Below, in pieces: positions 1 through 13,160 of a stretch of DNA of 64,000 bases. How positions within the stretch are numbered: position 1 is the stretch's first letter; every line of letters starts with the position of its first letter. The DNA comes from Metopolophium dirhodum (Eukaryota > Arthropoda > Insecta > Hemiptera > Aphididae): NCBI RefSeq assembly GCF_019925205.1, contig NC_083567.1:25234001-25298000 (forward strand), read 5' to 3'. The translations under genes were made by a program, and so were the position numbers. Below the pieces are notes generated by a model. That model saw nothing but the letters and a program-made list of their open reading frames with translations, made no database searches and was not told the origin of the DNA.

Positions 1-3000
1 CGGGCGCCAACACCCTCCTTCAATTTTTTTTTTGTTATGTAACTCTAGTTGAATTTTTTGTATAGACTTTGTAATGCGTGTATTCCTACAAAAATATTTT
101 TTTTTTAATTTTTTTTTGTTTTCTAAAATGCTTTTGCCTGCGGGCGCCCACACCCACCTTCAAATTTTTTTTTGTTATGTGACTAGTTGAATTTTTTGTA
201 TAGACTTTTTGAACATTGATAACCTGGTGCACTTTGAATAATCCATCATTAATGAACTAAATATTTTGAATAATTTTTTTCTGTTTAAGATTCTGGACAT
301 TTAAGTTTGAAGTTTTTAATTTCAATTTTTTTTTGTTTTCTAAAATTCTTTTGCCTTTGGGCGCCAACACCCTCCTTCAATTTTTTTTTTTGTTATGTGA
401 CTAGTTGAATTTTTTGTATAGACTTTGAAATGTGCATTCCTACAATAATATTTTTTTTTAAATTTTTTTTTGTTTTCTAAAATGCTTTTGCCTGCGGGCG
501 CCCACACCCACCTTCAATTTTTTTTTTGTTATGTGACTAGTTGAATTTTTTGTATAGACTTTGAAATGTGCATTCCTACAATAATATTTTTTTTTTAATT
601 TTTTTTTGTTTTCTAAACTGCATTTGCCTGCGGGCGCCAACACCCTCCTTCAATTTTTTTTTTGTTATGTAACTCTAGTTGAATTTTTTGTATAGACTTT
701 GTAATGCGTGTATTCCTACAAAAATATTTTTTTTTAAATTTTTTTTTGTTTTCTAAAATGCTTTTGCCTGCGGGCGCCCACACCCACCTTCAAATTTTTT
801 TTTGTTATGTGACTAGTTGAATTTTTTGTATAGACTTTGGAATGCGTGTATTCCTACAAAATATTTTTTTTTAAATTTTTTTTTGTTTTCTAAAATGCTT
901 TTGCCTGCGGGCGCTAACACCCTCTTTCAAATTTTTTTTTGTTATGTAACTCTAGTTGAATTTTTTGTATATACTTTTTGAACATTGATAACCTGGTGCA
1001 CTTTGAATAATCCATCATTAATGAACTAAATATTTTGAATGGTTTTTTTCTGTTTAAGATTCTGGACATTTTAGTTTGATGTTTTTAATTTCAATTTTTT
1101 TTCGTTTTCCAAAATGCTTTTGCCTGCGGTCGCCAACACCCTCCTTCAATTTTTTTTTGTTATGTGACTAGTTGAATTTTTTGTATAGACTTTGAAATGT
1201 GCATTCCTACAATAATATTTTTTTTTAAATTTTTTTTTGTTTTCTAAAATGCTTTTGCCTGCGGGCGCCCACACCCACCTTCAATTTTTTTTTTTGTTAT
1301 GTGACTAGTTGAATTTTTTGTATAGACTTTGAAATGTGCATTCCTACAATAATATTTTTTTTTTAATTTTTTTTTTGTTTTCTAAACTGCATTTGCCTGC
1401 GGGCGCCAACACCCTCCTTCAATTTTTTTTTTGTTATGTAACTCTAGTTGAATTTTTTGTATAGACTTTGTAATGCGTGTATTCCTACAAAAATATTTTT
1501 TTTTAAATTTTTTTTTGTTTTCTAAAATGCTTTTGCCTGCGGGCGCCCACACCCACCTTCAAATTTTTTTTTGTTATGTGACTAGTTGAATTTTTTGTAT
1601 AGACTTTGTAATGCGTGTATTCCTACAAAATATTTTTTTTTAAATTTTTTTTTGTTTTCTAAAATGCTTTTGCTTGCGGGCGCTAACACCCTCTTTCAAA
1701 TTTTTTTTTGTTATGTAACTCTAGTTGAATTTTTTGTATATACTTTTTGAACATTGATAACCTGGTGCACTTTGAATAATCCATCATTAATGAACTAAAT
1801 ATTTTGAATGGTTTTTTTCTGTTTAAGATTCTGGACATTTTAGTTTGATGTTTTTAATTTCAATTTTTTTTCGTTTTCCAAAATGCTTTTGCCTGCGGTC
1901 GCCAACACCCTCCTTCAATTTTTTTTTGTTATGTGACTAGTTGAATTTTTTGTATAGACTTTGAAATGTGTATTCCTACAATAATATTTTTTTTTGTTTT
2001 CTAAACTGCATTTGCCTAAGGGCGACAACACCCTCCTTCAATTTTTTTTTTGTTATGTAACTCTAGTTGAATTTTTTGTATAGACTTTGAAACGTGTATT
2101 CCTACAATAATATTTTTTTTAAAATTTTTTTTTGTTTTCTAAAATGCTTTTGCCTGCGGGCGCCCACACCCACCTTCAATTTTTTTTTTGTTATGTGACT
2201 AGTTGAATTTTTTGTATAGACTTTGAAATGTGCATTCCTACAATAATATTTTTTTTTTAATTTTTTTTTGTTTTCTAAACTGCATTTGCCTGCGGGCGCA
2301 AACACCCTCCTTCAATTTTTTTTTTTGTTATGTAACTCTAGTTGAATTTTTTGTATAGACTTTGTAATGCGTGTATTCCTACAAAATATTTTTTTTTAAA
2401 TTTTTTTTTGTTTTCTAAAATGCTTTTGCCTGCGGGCGCTAACACCCTCTTTCAAATTTTTTTTTGTTATGTAACTCTAGTTGAATTTTTTGTATATACT
2501 TTTTGAACATTGATAACCTGGTGCACTTTGAATAATCCATCATTAATGAACTAAATATTTTGAATGGTTTTTTTCTGTTTAAGATTCTGGACATTTTAGT
2601 TTGATGTTTTTAATTTCAATTTTTTTTCGTTTTCCAAAATGCTTTTGCCTGCGGTCGCCAACACCCTCCTTCAATTTTTTTTTGTTATGTGACTAGTTGA
2701 ATTTTTTGTATAGACTTTGAAATGTGTATTCCTACAATAATATTTTTTTTTGTTTTCTAAACTGCATTTGCCTAAGGGCGACAACACCCTCCTTCAATTT
2801 TTTTTTTGTTATGTAACTCTAGTTGAATTTTTTGTATAGACTTTGAAACGTGTATTCCTACAATAATATTTTTTTTAAAATTTTTTTTTGTTTTCTAAAA
2901 TGCTTTTGCCTGCGGGCGCCCACACCCACCTTCAATTTTTTTTTTGTTATGTGACTAGTTGAATTTTTTGTATAGACTTTGAAATGTGCATTCCTACAAT

Positions 3001-6000
3001 AATATTTTTTTTTTAATTTTTTTTTGTTTTCTAAACTGCATTTGCCTGCGGGCGCCAACACCCTCCTTCAATTTTTTTTTTGTTATGTAACTCTAGTTGA
3101 ATTTTTTGTATAGACTTTGTAATGCGTGTATTCCTACAAAAATATTTTTTTTTAAATTTTTTTTTGTTTTCTAAAATGCTTTTGCCTGCGGGCGCCCACA
3201 CCCACCTTCAAATTTTTTTTTGTTATGTGACTAGTTGAATTTTTTGTATAGACTTTGTAATGCGTGTATTCCTACAAAATATTTTTTTTTAAATTTTTTT
3301 TTGTTTTCTAAAATGCTTTTGCCTGCGGGCGCTAACACCCTCTTTCAAATTTTTTTTTTGTTATGTAACTCTAGTTGAATTTTTTGTATATACTTTTTGA
3401 ACATTGATAACCTGGTGCACTTTGAATAATCCATCATTAATGAACTAAATATTTTGAATGGTTTTTTTCTGTTTAAGATTCTGGACATTTTAGTTTGATG
3501 TTTTTAATTTCAATTTTTTTTCGTTTTCCAAAATGCTTTTGCCTGCGGTCGCCAACACCCTCCTTCAATTTTTTTTTGTTATGTGACTAGTTGAATTTTT
3601 TGTATAGACTTTGAAATGTGTATTCCTACAATAATATTTTTTTTTGTTTTCTAAACTGCATTTGCCTAAGGGCGACAACACCCTCCTTCAATTTTTTTTT
3701 TGTTATGTAACTCTAGTTGAATTTTTTGTATAGACTTTGAAATGTGTATTCCTACAATAATATTTTTTTTTGTTTTCTAAACTGCATTTGCCTAAGGGCG
3801 ACAACACCCTCCTTCAATTTTTTTTTTGTTATGTAACTCTAGTTGAATTTTTTGTATAGACTTTGAAACGTGTATTCCTACAATAATATTTTTTTTAAAA
3901 TTTTTTTTTGTTTTCTAAAATGCTTTTGCCTGCGGGCGCCCACACCCACCTTCAATTTTTTTTTTGTTATGTGACTAGTTGAATTTTTTGTATAGACTTT
4001 GAAATGTGCATTCCTACAATAATATTTTTTTTTTAATTTTTTTTTGTTTTCTAAACTGCATTTGCCTGCGGGCGCCAACACCCTCCTTCAATTTTTTTTT
4101 TGTTATGTAACTCTAGTTGAATTTTTTGTATAGACTTTGTAATGCGTGTATTCCTACAAAAATATTTTTTTTTAAATTTTTTTTTGTTTTCTAAAATGCT
4201 TTTGCCTGCGGGCGCCCACACCCACCTTCAAATTTTTTTTTGTTATGTGACTAGTTGAATTTTTTTGTATAGACTTTGTAATGCGTGTATTCCTACAAAA
4301 TATTTTTTTTTAAATTTTTTTTTGTTTTCTAAAATGCTTTTGCCTGCGGGCGCTAACACCCTCTTTCAAATTTTTTTTTGTTATGTAACTCTAGTTGAAT
4401 TTTTTGTATATACTTTTTGAACATTGATAACCTGGTGCACTTTGAATAATCCATCATTAATGAACTAAATATTTTGAATGGTTTTTTTCTGTTTAAGATT
4501 CTGGACATTTTAGTTTGATGTTTTTAATTTCAATTTTTTTTCGTTTTCCAAAATGCTTTTGCCTGCGGTCGCCAACACCCTCCTTCAATTTTTTTTTGTT
4601 ATGTGACTAGTTGAATTTTTTGTATAGACTTTGAAATGTGTATTCCTACAATAATATTTTTTTTTGTTTTCTAAACTGCATTTGCCTAAGGGCGACAACA
4701 CCCTCCTTCAATTTTTTTTTTGTTATGTAACTCTAGTTGAATTTTTTGTATAGACTTTGAAACGTGTATTCCTACAATAATATTTTTTTTAAAATTTTTT
4801 TTTGTTTTCTAAAATGCTTTTGCCTGCGGGCGCCCACACCCACCTTCAATTTTTTTTTTTGTTATGTGACTAGTTGAATTTTTTGTATAGACTTTGAAAT
4901 GTGCATTCCTACAATAATATTTTTTTTTTAATTTTTTTTTGTTTTCTAAACTGCATTTGCCTGCGGGCGCCAACACCCTCCTTCAATTTTTTTTTTGTTA
5001 TGTAACTCTAGTTGAATTTTTTGTATAGACTTTGTAATGCGTGTATTCCTACAAAAATATTTTTTTTTAAATTTTTTTTTGTTTTCTAAAATGCTTTTGC
5101 CTGCGGGCGCCCACACCCACCTTCAAATTTTTTTTTGTTATGTGACTAGTTGAATTTTTTGTATAGACTTTGTAATGCGTGTATTCCTACAAAATATTTT
5201 TTTTTAAATTTTTTTTTGTTTTCTAAAATTCTTTTGCCTTTGGGCGCCAACACCCTCCTTCAATTTTTTTTTTTTGTTATGTGACTAGTTGAATTTTTTG
5301 TATAGACTTTGTAATGTGTATTCCTACAATAATATTTTTTTTTTGTTTTCTAAAATGCTTTTGCCTGCGGGCGCCAACACCCTCTTTCAATTTTTATTTT
5401 TGTTATGTAACTCTAGTTGAATTTTTTGTATATTCTTTTTGAACATTGATAACCTGGTGCACTTTGAATAATCCATCATTAATGAACTAAATATTTTGAA
5501 TGGTTTTTTTCTGTTTAAGATTCTGGACATTTTAGTTTGATGTTTTTAATTTCAATTTTTTTTCGTTTTCCAAAATGCTTTTGCCTGCGGTCGCCAACAC
5601 CCTCCTTCAATTTTTTTTTGTTATGTGACTAGTTGAATTTTTTGTATAGACTTTGAAATGTGTATTCCTACAATAATATTTTTTTTTGTTTTCTAAACTG
5701 CATTTGCCTAAGGGCGACAACACCCTCCTTCAATTTTTTTTTTTGTTATGTAACTCTAGTTGAATTTTTTGTATAGACTTTGAAACGTGTATTCCTACAA
5801 TAATATTTTTTTTAAAATTTTTTTTTGTTTTCTAAAATGCTTTTGCCTGCAGGCGCCCACACCCACCTTCAAATTTTTTTTTGTTATGTGACTAGTTGAA
5901 TTTTTTGTATAGACTTTTTGAACATTGATAACCTGGTGCACTTTGAATAATCCATCATTAATGAACTAAATATTTTGAATAATTTTTTTCTGTTTAAGAT

Positions 6001-9000
6001 TCTGGACATTTAAGTTTGAAGTTTTTAATTTCAATTTTTTTTTGTTTTCTAAAATTCTTTTGCCTTTGGGCGCCAACACCCTCCTTCAATTTTTTTTTTT
6101 GTTATGTGACTAGTTGAATTTTTTGTATAGACTTTGAAATGTGCATTCCTACAATAATATTTTTTTTAAAATTTTTTTTTGTTTTCTAAAATGCTTTTGC
6201 CTGCGGGCGCCCACACCCACCTTCAATTTTTTTTTTGTTATGTGACTAGTTGAATTTTTTGTATAGACTTTGAAATGTGCATTCCTACAATAATATTTTT
6301 TTTTAATTTTTTTTTGTTTTCTAAACTGCATTTGCCTGCGGGCGCCAACACCCTCCTTCAATTTTTTTTTTTGTTATGTAACTCTAGTTGAATTTTTCGT
6401 ATAGACTTTGTAATGCGTGTATTCCTACAAAAATATTTTTTTTTAAATTTTTTTTTGTTTTCTAAAATGCTTTTGCCTGCGGGCGCCCACACCCACCTTC
6501 AAATTTTTTTTTGTTATGTGACTAGTTGAATTTTTTGTATAGACTTTTTGAACATTGATAACCTGGTGCACTTTGAATAATCCATCATTAATGAACTAAA
6601 TATTTTGAATAATTTTTTTCTGTTTAAGATTCTGGACATTTAAGTTTGAAGTTTTTAATTTCAATTTTTTTTTGTTTTCTAAAATTCTTTTGCCTTTGGG
6701 CGCCAACACCCTCCTTCAATTTTTTTTTTTGTTATGTGACTAGTTGAATTTTTTGTATAGACTTTGAAATGTGCATTCCTACAATAATATTTTTTTTAAA
6801 ATTTTTTTTTGTTTTCTAAAATGCTTTTGCCTGCGGGCGCCCACACCCACCTTCAATTTTTTTTTTGTTATGTAACTAGTTGAATTTTTTGTATAGACTT
6901 TGAAATGTGCATTCCTACAATAATATTTTTTTTTTAATTTTTTTTTTGTTTTCTAAACTGCATTTGCCTGCGGGCGCCAACACCCTCCTTCAATTTTTTT
7001 TTTGTTATGTAACTCTAGTTGAATTTTTTGTATAGACTTTGTAATGCGTGTATTCCTACAAAAATATTTTTTTTTAAATTTTTTTTTTGTTTTCTAAAAT
7101 GCTTTTGCCTGCGGGCGCCCACACCCACCTTCAAATTTTTTTTTGTTATGTGACTAGTTGAATTTTTTGTATAGACTTTGTAATGCGTGTATTCCTACAA
7201 AATATTTTTTTTTAAATTTTTTTTTGTTTTCTAAAATGCTTTTGCCTGCGGGCGCTAACACCCTCTTTCAAATTTTTTTTTTGTTATGTAACTCTAGTTG
7301 AATTTTTTGTATATACTTTTTGAACATTGATAACCTGGTGCACTTTGAATAATCCATCATTAATGAACTAAATATTTTGAATGGTTTTTTTCTGTTTAAG
7401 ATTCTGGACATTTTAGTTTGATGTTTTTAATTTCAATTTTTTTTCGTTTTCCAAAATGCTTTTGCCTGCGGTCGCCAACACCCTCCTTCAATTTTTTTTT
7501 GTTATGTGACTAGTTGAATTTTTTGTATAGACTTTGAAATGTGCATTCCTACAATAATATTTTTTTTAAAATTTTTTTTTTGTTTTCTAAACTGCATTTG
7601 CCTGCGGGCGCCAACACCCTCCTTCAATTTTTTTTTTGTTATGTAACTCTAGTTGAATTTTTTGTATAGACTTTGTAATGCGTGTATTCCTACAAAAATA
7701 TTTTTTTTTAAATTTTTTTTTGTTTTCTAAAATGCTTTTGCCTGCGGGCGCCCACACCCACCTTCAAATTTTTTTTTGTTATGTGACTAGTTGAATTTTT
7801 TGTATAGACTTTGTAATGCGTGTATTCCTACAAAATATTTTTTTTTAAATTTTTTTTTGTTTTCTAAAATGCTTTTGCCTGCGGGCGCTAACACCCTCTT
7901 TCAAATTTTTTTTTGTTATGTAACTCTAGTTGAATTTTTTGTATATACTTTTTGAACATTGATAACCTGGTGCACTTTGAATAATCCATCATTAATGAAC
8001 TAAATATTTTGAATGGTTTTTTTCTGTTTAAGATTCTGGACATTTTAGTTTGATGTTTTTAATTTCAATTTTTTTTCGTTTTCCAAAATGCTTTTGCCTG
8101 CGGTCGCCAACACCCTCCTTCAATTTTTTTTTGTTATGTGACTAGTTGAATTTTTTGTATAGACTTTGAAATGTGTATTCCTACAATAATATTTTTTTTT
8201 GTTTTCTAAACTGCATTTGCCTAAGGGCGACAACACCCTCCTTCAATTTTTATTTTGTTATGTAACTCTAGTTGAATTTTTTGTATAGACTTTGAAACGT
8301 GTATTCCTACAATAATATTTTTTTTAAAATTTTTTTTTGTTTTCTAAAATGCTTTTGCCTGCGGGCGCCCACACCCACCTTCAATTTTTTTTTTGTTATG
8401 TGACTAGTTGAATTTTTTGTATAGACTTTGAAATGTGCATTCCTACAATAATATTTTTTTTTTAATTTTTTTTTGTTTTCTAAACTGCATTTGCCTGCGG
8501 GCGCCAACACCCTCCTTCAATTTTTTTTTTTTGTTATGTGACTAGTTGAATTTTTTGTATAGACTTTGTAATGTGTATTCCTACAATAATATTTTTTTTT
8601 GTTTTCTAAAATGCTTTTGCCTGCGGGCGCCCACACCCACCTTCAAATTTTTTTTTGTTATGTGACTAGTTGAATTTTTTGTATAGACTTTGTAATGCGT
8701 GTATTCCTACAAAATATTTTTTTTTAAATTTTTTTTTGTTTTCTAAAATTCTTTTGCCTTTGGGCGCCAACACCCTCCTTCAATTTTTTTTTTTTTGTTA
8801 TGTGACTAGTTGAATTTTTTGTATAGACTTTGTAATGTGTATTCCTACAATAATATTTTTTTTTGTTTTCTAAAATGCTTTTGCCTGCGGGCGCCAACAC
8901 CCTCTTTCAATTTTTATTTTTGTTATGTAACTCTAGTTGAATTTTTTGTATATACTTTTTGAACATTGATAACCTGGTGCACTTTGAATAATCCATCATT

Positions 9001-10790
9001 AATGAACTAAATATTTTGAATGGTTTTTTTCTGTTTAAGATTCTGGACATTTTAGTTTGATGTTTTTAATTTCAATTTTTTTTCGTTTTCCAAAATGCTT
9101 TTGCCTGCGGTCGCCAACACCCTCCTTCAATTTTTTTTTGTTATGTGACTAGTTGAATTTTTTGTATAGACTTTGAAATGTGTATTCCTACAATAATATT
9201 TTTTTTTGTTTTCTAAACTGCATTTGCCTAAGGGCGACAACACCCTTCTTCAATTTTTTTTTTGTTATGTAACTCTAGTTGAATTTTTTGTATAGACTTT
9301 GAAACGTGTATTCCTACAATAATATTTTTTTTAAAATTTTTTTTTGTTTTCTAAAATGCTTTTGCCTGCAGGCGCCCACACCCACCTTCAATTTTTTTTT
9401 TGTTATGTGACTAGTTGAATTTTTTGTATAGACTTTGAAATGTGCATTCCTACAATAATATTTTTTTTTTAATTTTTTTTTGTTTTCTAAACTGCATTTG
9501 CCTGCGGGCGCCAACACCCTCCTTCAATTTTTTTTTGTTATGTAACTCTAGTTGAATTTTTTGTATAGACTTTGTAATGCGTGTATTCCTACAAAAATAT
9601 TTTTTTTTAAATTTTTTTTTGTTTTCTAAAATGCTTTTGCCTGCGGGCGCCCACACCCACCTTCAAATTTTTTTTTGTTATGTGACTAGTTGAATTTTTT
9701 GTATAGACTTTGTAATGCGTGTATTCCTACAAAATATTTTTTTTTAAATTTTTTTTTGTTTTCTAAAATTCTTTTGCCTTTGGGCGCCAACACCCTCCTT
9801 CAATTTTTTTTTTTGTTATGTGACTAGTTGAATTTTTTGTATAGACTTTGTAATGTGTATTCCTACAATAATATTTTTTTTTGTTTTCTAAAATGCTTTT
9901 GCCTGCGGGCGCCAACACCCTCTTTCAATTTTTATTTTTGTTATGTAACTCTAGTTGAATTTTTTGTATATACTTTTTGAACATTGATAACCTGGTGCAC
10001 TTTGAATAATCCATCATTAATGAACTAAATATTTTGAATGGTTTTTTTCTGTTTAAGATTCTGGACATTTTAGTTTGATGTTTTTAATTTCAATTTTTTT
10101 TCGTTTTCCAAAATGCTTTTGCCTGCGGTCGCCAACACCCTCCTTCAATTTTTTTTTGTTATGTGACTAGTTGAATTTTTTGTATAGACTTTGAAATGTG
10201 TATTCCTACAATAATATTTTTTTTTGTTTTCTAAACTGCATTTGCCTAAGGGCGACAACACCCTTCTTCAATTTTTTTTTTGTTATGTAACTCTAGTTGA
10301 ATTTTTTGTATAGACTTTGAAACGTGTATTCCTACAATAATATTTTTTTTAAAATTTTTTTTTGTTTTCTAAAATGCTTTTGCCTGCAGGCGCCCACACC
10401 CACCTTCAATTTTTTTTTTGTTATGTGACTAGTTGAATTTTTTGTATAGACTTTGAAATGTGCATTCCTACAATAATATTTTTTTTTAATTTTTTTTTGT
10501 TTTCTAAACTGCATTTGCCTGCGGGCGCCAACACCCTCCTTCAATTTTTTTTTGTTATGTAACTCTAGTTGAATTTTTTGTATAGACTTTGTAATGCGTG
10601 TATTCCTACAAAAATATTTTTTTTTAAATTTTTTTTTGTTTTCTAAAATGCTTTTGCCTGCGGGCGCCCACACCCACCTTCAAATTTTTTTTTGTTATGT
10701 GACTAGTTGAATTTTTTGTATAGACTTTGTAATGCGTGTATTCCTACAAAATATTTTTTTTTTAATTTTTTTTTGTTTTCTAAAATTCTT
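1..10790 (+). repeat. Satellite block I: 0.75-1.0 kb higher-order repeats
   Basis: This part of the array is organised by long monomers containing 'AACATTGATAACCTGG' and 'CCATCATTAATGAACTAAAT'. They recur near 211, 980, 1749, 2504, 3399, 4419, 5439, 5920, 6550, 7321, 7954, 8961 and 9979. Spacings are therefore about 480-1020 bp, most often 755-770 or 1007-1020. Between them the monomers tend to alternate a box ending GCCCACACCCACC with one ending GCCAACACCCTCC. Some carry box variants (CGGTCGCC, AAGGGCGACAAC, GGGCGCTAAC) at fixed positions in the unit. Units differ by gain or loss of whole monomers, as expected from unequal exchange. Confidence 0.85.
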
Positions 10791-10792
10791 TT

Positions 10793-11034
10793 GCCTTTGG
10801 GCGCCAACACCCTCCTTTAATTTTTTATTTTAGTAATGTGACTCTAGTTGAATTTTGTATTGACTTGAAAATTGATGATATCTTGGTGCCCTATGAATAA
10901 TCATTCTTTAATGAAATAAATATTTTAAATAGTTTTTTCTGTTTAAGATTCTGGGCATTGTAGTTTGTACTTTGTAATATGTCATCATAAAGTTAAATTT
11001 ATTCAGAATTTTTTTTTGGTTTCCTAAAATGCAT
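10793..11034 (+). repeat. Diverged long satellite monomer (type L2), copy 1
   Basis: This monomer of about 240 bp is recognisably related to the long monomer (same order: CTCTAGTTGAA, a TTGATGATATCTTGGTG block, AATAATCATTCTTTAATGA, GTTTAAGATTCTGG). It is much more diverged than the other monomers and has a private tail, 'TTGTAATATGTCATCATAAA'. Further copies lie near 12,917, 15,514, 25,095 (truncated) and 27,612. It marks individual blocks and lets the larger duplications be followed. Confidence 0.75.
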
Positions 11035-12916
11035 TTGCCTGCGGGCGCCAACACCCTCCTTCAATTTTTTTTTTGTTATGTGACTAGTTGAATTTTTTGT
11101 ATAGACTTTGAAACGTGTATTCCTACAATAATATTTTTTTTTAAATTTTTTTTTGTTTTCTAAAATGCATTTGCCTGCGGGCGCCAACACCCTCCTTCAA
11201 TTTTTTTTTTGTTATGTAACTCTAGTTGAATTTTTTGTATAGACTTTGTAATGCGTGTATTCCTACAAAAATATTTTTTTTTAAATTTTTTTTTTGTTTT
11301 CTAAAATGCTTTTGCCTGCGGGCGCCCACACCCACCTTCAAATTTTTTTTTGTTATGTGACTAGTTGAATTTTTTGTATAGACTTTTTGAACATTGATAA
11401 CCTGGTGCACTTTGAATAATCCATCATTAATGAACTAAATATTTTGAATAATTTTTTTCTGTTTAAGATTCTGGACATTTAAGTTTGAAGTTTTTAATTT
11501 CAATTTTTTTTTGTTTTCTAAAATTCTTTTGCCTTTGGGCGCCAACACCCTCCTTCAATTTTTTTTTTTGTTATGTGACTAGTTGAATTTTTTGTATAGA
11601 CTTTTTGAACATTGATAACCTGGTGCACTTTGAATAATCCATCATTAATGAACTAAATATTTTGAAGAGTTTTTTTCTGTTTAAGATTCTGGACATTTTA
11701 GTTTGAAGTTTTTAATTTCAATTTTTTTTTGTTTTCTAAAATTCTTTTGCCTTTGGGCGCCAACACCCTCCTTCAATTTTTTTTTTTTGTTATGTGACTA
11801 GTTGAATTTTTTGTATAGACTTTGTAATGTGTATTCCTACAATAATATTTTTTTTTGTTTTCTAAAATGCTTTTGCCTGCGGGCGCCAACACCCTCTTTC
11901 AATTTTTATTTTTGTTATGTAACTCTAGTTGAATTTTTTGTATATACTTTTTGAACATTGATAACCTGGTGCACTTTGAATAATCCATCATTAATGAACT
12001 AAATATTTTGAATGGTTTTTTTCTGTTTAAGATTCTGGACATTTTAGTTTGATGTTTTTAATTTCAATTTTTTTTCGTTTTCCAAAATGCTTTTGCCTGC
12101 GGGCGCCCACACCCACCTTCAATTTTTTTTTTGTTATGTGACTAGTTGAATTTTTTGTATAGACTTTGAAATGTGCATTCCTACAATAATATTTTTTTTA
12201 AAATTTTTTTTTGTTTTCTAAAATGCTTTTGCCTGCGGGCGCCCACACCCACCTTCAATTTTTTTTTTGTTATGTGACTAGTTGAATTTTTTGTATAGAC
12301 TTTGAAATGTGCATTCCTACAATAATATTTTTTTTTTAATTTTTTTTTGTTTTCTAAACTGCATTTGCCTGCGGGCGCCAACACCCTCCTTCAATTTTTT
12401 TTTTGTTATGTAACTCTAGTTGAATTTTTTGTATAGACTTTGTAATGCGTGTATTCCTACAATAATATTTTTTTTAAAATTTTTTTTTGTTTTCTAAAAT
12501 GCTTTTGCCTGCAGGCGCCCACACCCACCTTCAATTTTTTTTTTGTTATGTGACTAGTTGAATTTTTTGTATAGACTTTGAAATGTGCATTCCTACAATA
12601 ATATTTTTTTTTTAATTTTTTTTTGTTTTCTAAACTGCATTTGCCTGCGGGCGCCAACACCCTCCTTCAATTTTTTTTTGTTATGTAACTCTAGTTGAAT
12701 TTTTGGTATAGACTTTGTAATGCGTGTATTCCTACAAAAATATTTTTTTTTAAATTTTTTTTTGTTTTCTAAAATGCTTTTGCCTGCGGGCGCCCACACC
12801 CACCTTCAAATTTTTTTTTGTTATGTGACTAGTTGAATTTTTTGTATAGACTTTGTAATGCGTGTATTCCTACAAAATATTTTTTTTTAAATTTTTTTTT
12901 GTTTTCTAAAATTCTT

Positions 12917-13160
12917 TTGCCTTTGGGCGCCAACACCCTCCTTTAATTTTTTATTTTAGTAATGTGACTCTAGTTGAATTTTGTATTGACTTGAAAATTG
13001 ATGATATCTTGGTGCCCTATGAATAATCATTCTTTAATGAAATAAATATTTTAAATAGTTTTTTCTGTTTAAGATTCTGGGCATTGTAGTTTGTACTTTG
13101 TAATATGTCATCATAAAGTTAAATTTATTCAGAATTTTTTTTTGGTTTCCTAAAATGCAT
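12917..13160 (+). repeat. Diverged long satellite monomer (type L2), copy 2
   Basis: Same sequence type as the copy at 10,793. The left breakpoint of the 12.1-kb duplication (about 12,996) falls inside this monomer, just before 'AAATTGATGATATCTTGG'. Confidence 0.75.
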
